Source of the DNA: Portunus trituberculatus | Taxonomy: Eukaryota > Arthropoda > Malacostraca > Decapoda > Portunidae | Reading direction: 5' to 3' | NCBI RefSeq assembly: GCF_017591435.1 | Contig: NC_059303.1 | Coordinates: forward strand, 1,905,949 to 1,969,948 | DNA length: 64,000 nt | Shown here: piece by piece, positions 57,322 through 64,000 of the stretch | Numbering within the stretch: the stretch's first letter is position 1 | Layout: each line of letters opens with the position of its first letter | Translations under genes and position numbers: made by a program | The notes under the pieces: model-generated | The model's database searches: none | Seen by the model: only the letters and a program-made list of their open reading frames with translations | Told to the model about the DNA's origin: nothing

Positions 57322-57572
57322 CAGTCAACCTTCGGCTATCGCGATTTCGGCTATCACGTTTTATTGCTATCGCACACCCATGAAAAGCTGCTAAGATTTC
57401 ATTATCGCTACCTCAGATGCCTGCTATCACATGTCCAGCCATGACGTCATGGGATATCTGAGCGCTCATTGGCCAAAACTGCCTTCACGCCAAGATCAAT
57501 TCGGCTATCGTGTTTTCGGCTATGGCGCGGCTATTTCTTCCCCAATTGGGCGCGATAGCCGAGGGTTAAGTG
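57322..57572. mobile_element. 251-bp Tigger/pogo MITE, TA-flanked
   Basis: Left end CAGTCAACCTTCGGCTATCG; right end reverse complement CACTTAACCCTCGGCTATCG. TA flanks both sides (57320-57321 and 57573-57574). Internal GGCTATCG motifs repeat in both orientations. No coding capacity. Confidence 0.8.
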
Positions 57573-57829
57573 TAGAATAGAAAATGCAAAGGACATTTTA
57601 AAGTAGCTTGATACTCCTCTTTTGAAGCAGTTCAAGTCATAGATATAAGAAAACAAATGGATAGTTTTAGAGTTTGCCAATGAAAGGATGAACAAGTAAA
57701 TATACTCTCACATTGGTGAGGTGAACTGAACAAGAGTGAACAAAAATTAATAATAAGTTGTATATTGTGGGGGGGGAGGTAAGTATGAGAAGAGCAGCTA
57801 GAGGTAGTGGCAAATGAGAGACTGCAGAC
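57573..57829. other. no recognisable gene
   Basis: AT-rich sequence with a G9 run (57770-57778); nothing supported. Confidence 0.4.
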
Positions 57830-58387
57830 AGTCTCTGAAGGGCGGAAAGCTTTTGACTCCTTTCTGTTTTACCCATGGATTGTGAGCCACAGCTCAGGCT
57901 AGAGAGTGTACAAGTCCGGCAAATGGACGTCTGACAGACCACTTTTTTTTTTTCTATGTAAGAGGGGGAACTGGCCAAAGGCAACAAATAAAAAAAAAAA
58001 AGGCCCACTTGATTGCCAGTTCCCTAAAAGAGTCATAGAGTTAGCCAAAGTCTGGAACACTTGTCTTGAAACCTCCGTCTTAAAAGAAGTCAAGTTATAG
58101 TAAGATGGAAATACAGAAGCAGGCTGGGAGTTCCACAGTTTATTAGAGGAAAGTATGAGTACTGGTTAACTCTTACATTAGAGTTGGACAGAAAAGGCAT
58201 GAGAGGAAGAAGACAGCCTTGTGCAGTGAGGCCATAGGAGGAGGGGAGGCATGCAGTTAGCAAGATTAAAAGAGCATTTAGCATGAAAATAGCAGTAGAA
58301 GATAACAAGAGGGTGAGGAAGAGGCTGAAGGTAGTCAGTCAGAGGAGGGGAGTTGATGAAACAAAAAGCTTTTGATTTCACCCTATA
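57830..58387 (-). mobile_element. J-family LINE 3' fragment (J3)
   Basis: Minus strand C-terminal J sequence: RVKSKAFCFINSPPLTDYLQPL, FYCYFHAKCSFNLANCMPPL, TRLSSSSHAF (58441-58178), then the 3' UTR with the GGCCTTTTTTTTTT-type stretch (57940-58000). Its 5' edge ends in CACCCTA next to the left TIR of the TA-flanked transposon. Confidence 0.72.
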
Positions 58388-58445
58388 GTGAGGGAGCATG
58401 TGTACTCCCGTGGGAATTTTGTGATGAAAGTAAACCACCACATCA

Positions 58446-59247
58446 GATGGGTCAAGGGGACCCTAAAGACCAAGAAAACACAGGTTGACAATCTCGTTTT
58501 TTGTTTGGTGATTTTTTATTAACAATATTTGAAAATAACTCAAAATTCCTGATTTTCAACATATTATCAACCAGCTGGTCTTAGATGTAGCTCATATCAC
58601 TTACTTTTAACATAAAATACTAGCAACAAATTATTTAATTCCTTAAAAATCCTTGATTTTTATATTTCTATATTGAAATATATATAAAATTATTAAGGTA
58701 TATCAAAGCTAACCCTCCATTTTGGATTTTAAAACACCTCGGAAATTTCCGTAATTACCTCGGCTAAACTCGTGCACCACATAAAATTTAGTTTTGCACG
58801 ATTTTCTTTCAAATTTTACTTGATTAAAATTCCTATTTAAAAGAGAATTATGCATTTATAAGTTCTTTAAATGTTGCAATATCTGTATAGCATGAGCATT
58901 AGGGGTGATAAACTTTAAAAACAAGCACACAACAACATCTTTTGATCCTGGTATTTTAACATGATTTATGTATCTTAAATGGATTTAATTGGACTGGAAT
59001 GTTTTTTTACAAACAAACTATATTAAGCAATTATGTCCTTTTGTGTGTTTTAAACATAATGTATCTTTATATTATTTGACTTATTTATGAAGACATGTTT
59101 GTAGTTAATTAAGTAGAACATTATTCGCATTATTAGAGTATACCATCTATTCATCTTCCTCATCTGACTCTTCTTCATCTGAATGTTCATCACTTTTTAC
59201 AAATGAACTTTCACATGGTTGTTCTTGATCTGAACACCCACACATAT
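58446..59247. other. AT-rich non-coding part of the TA-flanked transposon
   Basis: No ORFs or motifs; lies between the left TIR and the nested B5 LINE. Confidence 0.5.
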
Positions 59248-59843
59248 TGATAAGATGTTTGGAGAAACGTATAATTTGATAAAAAATATTGGATTAGCCT
59301 TCCATTATATGGATAAAGATATGATGAAGAAATTAATTAGTATGGTAATTAGACCAAGATTAGAATATGCTGGAGTGGTTTGCTCCCCTTATAAAAAGAA
59401 GCATATAAGGAAGTTGGAGAGATTGCAGAGAATGGCAACAAAAATGGTTCCGGAATTGGCAGAAATGACCTATGAGGAGAGATTAAAAGAAATGAATTTG
59501 CCTACCTTGGAACAAAGAAGAGAAAGAGGAGATTTAATACAGGTTTATAAACTGTTGAATGGACTGGATGAAGTGGATAATGAGCAAATGATGTTAAGAG
59601 AGGAAAACTTAAGTAGAACTACAAGATCGCATAGTAAAAAGATAGCCAAGGGAATATGCTTGAAGGATGTGAAAAATATAGTTTCCCACAAAGATGTGTG
59701 GAGGTGTGGAATGGGTTGAGTGAGGAGGTGGTGTCAGCAAGGAGTGTGCATAGTTTTAAAGGAAAGTTGGATGTGTGTAGATATGGAGACGGGGCCACAG
59801 TATGATACCCAGGCCCTGTAAAATTACAACTAGGTGAATACAT
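59248..59843 (+). mobile_element. CR1/L2-like LINE, copy B5, 3' fragment nested in a DNA transposon
   Basis: Opens in the RT connection region (DKMFGETYNLIKNIGLAFHY), then RPRLEYAGVVCSPYKKKHIR, LERLQRMATKMVPELAEM, DEVDNEQMMLREENLSRTTR and a frameshift at about 59690. The end is TATGGAGACGGGGCCAC ... ACTAGGTGAATACATA. It matches B1 closely. The tail signature is altered (GTGAATACATA instead of GTAAATACACA) and the (CA)n tail is lost. The 5' junction follows ACACCCACACATA. Confidence 0.88.
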
Positions 59844-59867
59844 ATCTGTACAGTTGAGCCCTGTTCG

Positions 59868-60457
59868 TCAACAAGAACATCTCTGTGAATGGCACTGTGT
59901 TTTGCAGCCACATTTGACTAGCTGTAGTACCGACTGTGGTGCAGGCAGTTCTGCTGTCATGATGGGCATCCATCCATCCTCCACTTTTGCCCAACCATAT
60001 TCTTCAGCAGATGGAATATCTGGGCATGCAGCAGTGTTATTCTTCCACACAATGGCCTGGTATTGGCTACACAGAATAGCTTGCCATAGTGCAGCTGGAG
60101 TGGGTGGGAGCTTCTCTGACTCCGCCTGTTTCTTCTTGAAAAGCCACCATCGCAGGTCATCCACTTTTGTAATGTTGGTCTGTGGGACATGCACTTTGCA
60201 TATGAACTCCTCAATTTCAGCACAATTTCCTGCACTGAGGCCTGTGTTTGTTCCAAGGCATCCTAGTGCTGTGACAATATTCGGGCCAGCAGATTCAAAT
60301 GCTTTCCAGCAAAGCTACCAGTGTTGTCACTACCACTGAGGGCATGTAGCCCTGGTAGTGCTGCTGCTTTCGAATGTCCAAGTGCATCATATACTTGACT
60401 AAGTTGGATTGTACGGTGGTTTATGCAAAGGTTTGTTGTATACTTCTCCTTGTTCAC
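59868..60457 (-). pseudogene. transposon ORF, C-terminal module with cysteine cluster
   Basis: The 60457-60263 frame has RTIQLSQVYDALGHSKAAAL, PGLHALSGSDNTGSFAGKH. After a shift, the 60194-59868 frame has ITKVDDLRWWLFKKKQ, ESEKLPPTPAALWQAI, YQAIVWKNNTAACPDIPSAE, EYGWAKVEDGW and LVKCGCKTQCHSQRCSC. The 'LPGLHALSG-D-TG-F-GK' block and terminal C-x-C-x3-C-x3-C-x-C cluster are striking. They look like a nuclease-fold end plus a zinc cluster, but I cannot assign catalysis. The part between this and the N-terminal module appears deleted. Confidence 0.55.
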
Positions 60458-60464
60458 AGAAAAA

Positions 60465-60950
60465 TCAAACTTCCTTCACATATGGAGTGGACTGAGAGCG
60501 GGTGAATGTGCCACCATCAGATGAGTGACTCTGTGTAGACCCTCTTCTGCTTCCCCTTGCTGCTATCTGTTTCTCAAATCGTTCTTTTGCTCTTTTAGTC
60601 AGCTGAGTATGGACTGTGTTCTGATAACATTTTCTGTGCCATGTTGCATTTTTGGATATAAGATCTGAGGCAGTCAAATCCCCAAGGCACCTGCTCATTT
60701 GTGAAAAATCACCATCACCATAGCTTGCCCTGTCATGTACGAATTTTAGCACTTTCTCATGGGAATTTGGTTTCTCAATTAACACACCTCCAGATCCCTG
60801 ACAGATAATGCAAAGGGAAAAGTCTATATCATATCTTGCCACTTTTGTTACTGGCACTTCTGGTTCAGGCTCACTCGTCATGTTGACTGCAATATAATAA
60901 TGTGCTTTATGCAATGTCTCAATGTTATTTGAAAGCCAATGTCTAGACAC
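60465..60950 (-). CDS. transposon ORF, N-terminal Cys/His module
   Basis: 161-codon open frame. CIICQGSGGVL (from about residue 47) followed by a WHRKCYQN segment (about 104-111) gives a Cys-x2-Cys ... His-x3-Cys arrangement, compatible with one zinc-binding site. A basic helix (TKRAKERFEKQIAARGSRRG) and a Ser-rich linker follow. The frame ends TPYVKEV. Similar 'CIIC ... WH-C' proteins recur in multicopy invertebrate ORFs as I recall, but I cannot confirm a family name. ATG chosen is the first in frame; the MTSEPEPE methionine (about residue 24) may be the true start. Function unknown; DNA binding is inference. Confidence 0.6.
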   Translation of the reverse strand: MSRHWLSNNIETLHKAHYYIAVNMTSEPEPEVPVTKVARYDIDFSLCIICQGSGGVLIEKPNSHEKVLKFVHDRASYGDGDFSQMSRCLGDLTASDLISKNATWHRKCYQNTVHTQLTKRAKERFEKQIAARGSRRGSTQSHSSDGGTFTRSQSTPYVKEV

Positions 60951-61445
60951 AGTGTAATACTACATCTAAACTGGACTTCAAAGCCACCACCACCCACACT
61001 ATGTATGTTTCTGCACTATATACATGTAGCTAGGGATCTTCAAGTAGGTCACCTGAAAAACAACAGAAACAAGAATCAATAATTTTGGCACCATTTTAGC
61101 ATAATACACATTCATATATTGCTATATTTACCTGACATGTGCTCATTTGATATTTCACACTCTTTGTTACTTATTCTAAGATAGAAAAACACAATAGAAG
61201 CCCTGAAATAATGACTACCAAAATATTAAATGGATATCTCTATCAGCATGATCAGTGTTTATGAAAAAAATACGCAAAAATTATGTGCTGTCTTTCCCAT
61301 TGAATAACTCATAACACAACAACATGTAAGACTGTCAACATGTTTTTTTTCTTTATTTGGGGTCCATTGAAGGTATTTATATGATTGGTTTGCTTTCACC
61401 ACTAAAGTCCCATGGGAGTTAAATTTGATGTACATGCTCCCTCAC
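60951..61445. other. right non-coding arm of the TA-flanked transposon
   Basis: Non-coding sequence between the ORF start and the right TIR, where a promoter would be expected. No specific element identified. Confidence 0.45.
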
Positions 61446-61447
61446 TA

Positions 61448-61929
61448 CTATCTAATAAAACAAGGTAAAATGGTAGCAGAAACAGATATTGCAATGAAAA
61501 CAACACACAAGAAGAAAAGGCTGATGCCAATCAGTGGTGGACAAATGTCTCCTCCTCATCTCCTGTTTTGTTTTCGGTGTTCTATGCAAGATTTGACTTA
61601 TTGATGTAGTAAGTTTTTTTTAAGATTTGAGTAACAAAATCTTTAAAATAGGTAGACTTTCCTAGTGACCAGGAATGTAATTCCTCCTATTATTTTTTTC
61701 TATGAGAAAATTATGTTTGAATGATGACATTTCTGGGAACGTAATCCTGGCATTAATTGAGTTAATTGTGTACACACACAAATATTTCTATCACAGAGAC
61801 CTGCTTTTCATACAGAAAATTAGCAGTTCCACTGTTTTACTTATTTCCTTCTGCTGAGCTTAAAACAATCTGCTATGCTTGGCAGTGCACCGACTCTGCT
61901 AATTCTCGTCACACATCATAGTTACACAC
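61448..61929. other. no recognisable gene
   Basis: AT-rich sequence between the transposon and the gag-like region. No feature supported. Confidence 0.4.
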
Positions 61930-63960
61930 ATTGAGTTTTCATCTGTGTTTTGTCTTCTTTCCATATCTTGTGCTTCTCCCTCCTTCTCCTTCCTTTGTCA
62001 TGGAGGAGGACACCTACCACCAGGCTGAGCATCTTTCCTCTGCTCAGGAGAATGTTTTGCCGCTTCATAGGGATTCACCTTCCGCTCCTGGCTCCTCTGG
62101 TTCTCGGGCTTCCATGAGGTTTTCTAGGGGATTTTGCTGAAGACCAGCATGTACATGGGTCTTGGATAGTTTCCTTCATTACCCTCATTCAGTTTGTGTT
62201 AGATGCAGGGATATCTGCAACACAGAAAGAGATGTGGTGAGTGTGCCAAGAGGAGCAGTGAGAAAGCGCTTGCTGCATATAAATACCAGTGCAGTTTGGG
62301 TCGCAAGAAAGTTGCCAAGGCCAAGTATAGGCACAAGTCTGATGACCCGCTGTTACAACTGCCGACCATGGCACTTGATCCTGTTCTAGAGACCAGGGTT
62401 TCATGATTTCAAGTCTGCTATGTTCTTCCTGACACCCCCATGGACTTGGAGGTTTCAGCCGTGGATGATAGTGTCCGGTCCCAGGATGGACTCACAGCTG
62501 ACGACTCAGCCTCCAGTTGCTCTTGATTTCTCTTTGTATTTAAAATCTTGGTTAATGATCTTGTTGCTTCTTTATGTAATTCTATGCTACCTGCTACTGA
62601 TCCCCCTTTTCAAGCCCTGACCTCAGACCTGAACCTGATGCAGTTCAATATCCTGTCTCTGAAGAGCCCCAACACAAAAAGGTGTGTGCAGTCACACCAA
62701 GTCAGGTGGCCAGGGGGGACCGTCTGGGGACTAAAGATGTCTCTTGTGTGTTCACGCCCTCCAAAGGATAACGCTAGGAGGTTCAAGAAGCCCTGCCCCA
62801 CCTCAGTGGTAACTAGGCCTGTTGCCAGGACTGGTCAGTTGGGGGAGGTACAAAGGGGAGGTGGATCAGAGCAGCAAGCCTGGCCCCTCCCCCAGGACCT
62901 TGGGTAAAGGTCCAGCTGAAGGTGACGAACAGTGCCTTGCCTTATACTCCAGCCCACAGGATGGCATTTTCATCCCCCTCCCACAGGCAGCCACATCTGT
63001 CCTTTTAGCCAATAGGGGCCTAGTGTCAAGTGACCCCCACTATGGCCCAGCAAAGCCACTGCCTTCTACTTCAGAGTGGAAAGGCCCACTCTCACTCCAA
63101 GCATCACAGCTCCACTTCAGTGGTGCCTCCCAGGGACCACCCAATGCACTCTGACAGCTCTCTCCTCAAAGGTGATCTCCTCTCCAATAGGGATAATCGC
63201 CAGGCCCTGATTGAGTCACCCCACCCTTCTTGTTCTGGGTGGCAAGGCTCGGGGGCTTCCTTGTCTCCAGGGCCTGACTCTGCACTTCTTGGCTCAGAGA
63301 AACAGGACTGGCCACCACAGGGACCATAGGGTGGTGAGGGTCATGAGTTCTTACCCCACTCCACTTCCATGTACCATCACATGATGTACTACATTGCTTC
63401 TGTATTTGAGGATGCAGTAGGCCAGAGGATTGACTTGGAATTTCCTGTCACAACGGATACCGACACCTCACCTGCACAAGGGAGTCCCATCATCCTTGGC
63501 AGGCCACAGTCTATACAGTTTTTTATGGAGCAAGCTAACAGGGCTTACTTGAAGGCCAATGAGAAGAAGCCCTCTTCAGTTGGCTATCCTTCAGGCAGGT
63601 TTGTAAAGATCAACAACGTGGCAAGTCAAGAGATGCTTGGGAAAGCTGCCCTGGTTAACCCTAACCTCCACAACACCCTATATCCTGGTGCCCAAGAGCC
63701 ACACATCACTCATGAACACCCGGTGGTGGCCAGGTTGGAAGTAGTAGTCGCCAGGTCTAGGGACACCCTAAACTAATCCTTCTGGTGCTTGGGAGCCCTC
63801 TACCTGCTTGCTGTACACAACCTTCCCCATCCCCTCTTAAACCTGAAGGAACAGCTCTTTAAAACCAATCATATTGCTCTAAACAATGCCTGCAGGGACC
63901 CTACCTGTGGGCCTAGAGGAGGGAGGCTTACCTGAGCCACCTCAGATGCACCTTCTCACA
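61930..63960 (+). mobile_element. gag-like, frameshifted retroelement region of unclear class (candidate)
   Basis: A GC-richer stretch with overlapping open frames in one direction that look like one decayed protein. Ser/Pro-rich PLHRDSPSAPGSSGSRASMR (62070-62125) comes first. A Cys pair (SVCVRCR, about 62190) continues in another frame as HRKRCGECAKRSSEKALAAY, together a C-x2-C ... C-x2-C finger. Next come PLLQLPTMALDPVLETRVS, Pro/Gly-rich segments and finally a 135-codon frame (63369-63776) with YHHMMYYIASVFEDAVGQRI and SPIILGRPQSIQFFMEQANR. No RT, integrase or recombinase is seen before the window ends. A DIRS-like gag is one possibility; a decayed host gene is another. Confidence 0.4.
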
Positions 63961-64000
63961 GGTAGAGAAGGGCACACTTTGGAAGTCCCCTATTTTCTCC

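Larger units (their letters stand above)
58388..61445 (-). mobile_element. TA-flanked 3.06-kb DNA transposon of an unfamiliar type
   Basis: Left end GTGAGGGAGCATGTGTACTC, right end reverse complement GTGAGGGAGCATGTACATCA. Similarity then continues through TCCC(G/A)TGGGA and GTGATGAAAGTAAACCA / GTGGTGAAAGCAAACCA for about 90 bp. TA flanks both ends (58386-58387 and 61446-61447). The minus-strand interior encodes a Cys/His N-terminal module (60950-60465) and, after an apparent internal deletion, a C-terminal module (60457-59868). A B5 LINE fragment is nested at 59248-59843. I do not recognise the superfamily from terminal sequence alone. Confidence 0.72.

Noticed and set aside
57667..58093. Minus-strand ORFs of 113 and 64 residues
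   Set aside because: They lie in the 3' UTR of the J3 fragment and its flank and carry no domain.

Overview
The window is eukaryotic: AT-rich, intron-bearing, very rich in dinucleotide microsatellites and packed with nested transposable elements. No prokaryotic gene organisation is present. The (CA)n/(GA)n load and the retrotransposon families suggest an arthropod, most likely a decapod crustacean; this is inference from composition, not proof. The only host gene I can support is on the + strand. Four exons (4453-4604, 25275-25470, 56445-56630, 56907-57089) encode a continuous stretch of the C-terminal part of tubulin-folding cofactor D (TBCD). The window therefore lies mostly inside three TBCD introns of 20.7 kb, 31.0 kb and 0.28 kb, plus part of the introns on either side. 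The large introns are built almost entirely of mobile elements.

Left region (1-4452): a minisatellite, then an old pogo/Tigger-like DNA transposon (497-4388). It holds a nested minus-strand LINE (family Z), a CENP-B-like helix-turn-helix remnant and a long inverted repeat. Intron 4605-25274: a TIR element with a Brinker-like DNA-binding remnant (5145-6755); a head-to-tail + strand chain of CR1/L2-like LINEs joined by (CA)n (C, B1, B2, B3, E; 7280-19812); a minus-strand RTE-like LINE (20286-24362) split by a TA-flanked Tigger element; a 206 bp TTAA-flanked piggyBac-like MITE; and a tRNA-derived SINE.

Intron 25471-56444: a J-family LINE (minus) is split by a TTAA-flanked piggyBac-like element (26958-33642), itself filled with two minus-strand family-A LINEs. 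Next come B4 and four + strand family-A copies (A3-A6) joined by (CA)n, then a fragment of family D and an inverted, unpaired second piggyBac-like end at 49140. Further on are J fragments, a SINE-like piece, an L2/CR1-like family H element (minus), another SINE piece and a gag-like remnant (minus).

Right region (57090-64000): a 251 bp TA-flanked Tigger MITE, a J fragment, and a TA-flanked 3.06 kb DNA transposon (58388-61445). That transposon has an unusual ORF, with an N-terminal Cys/His module and a C-terminal cysteine cluster, and contains nested B5. A frameshifted gag-like retroelement region of unclear class runs to the window end. No tRNA, rRNA or CRISPR genes were seen.

How it fits together: LINE families A, B, C, D, E and Z share a 3' signature around TAGGTAAATACA followed by (CA)n. 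New copies almost always begin exactly where an existing (CA)n run ends. Two piggyBac copies carry different LINEs at the same (GT)n site. Together these suggest LINEs that insert into the microsatellite tails of earlier copies. Nearly all LINE ORFs are broken, often by one-base homopolymer changes, some of which could be assembly error.
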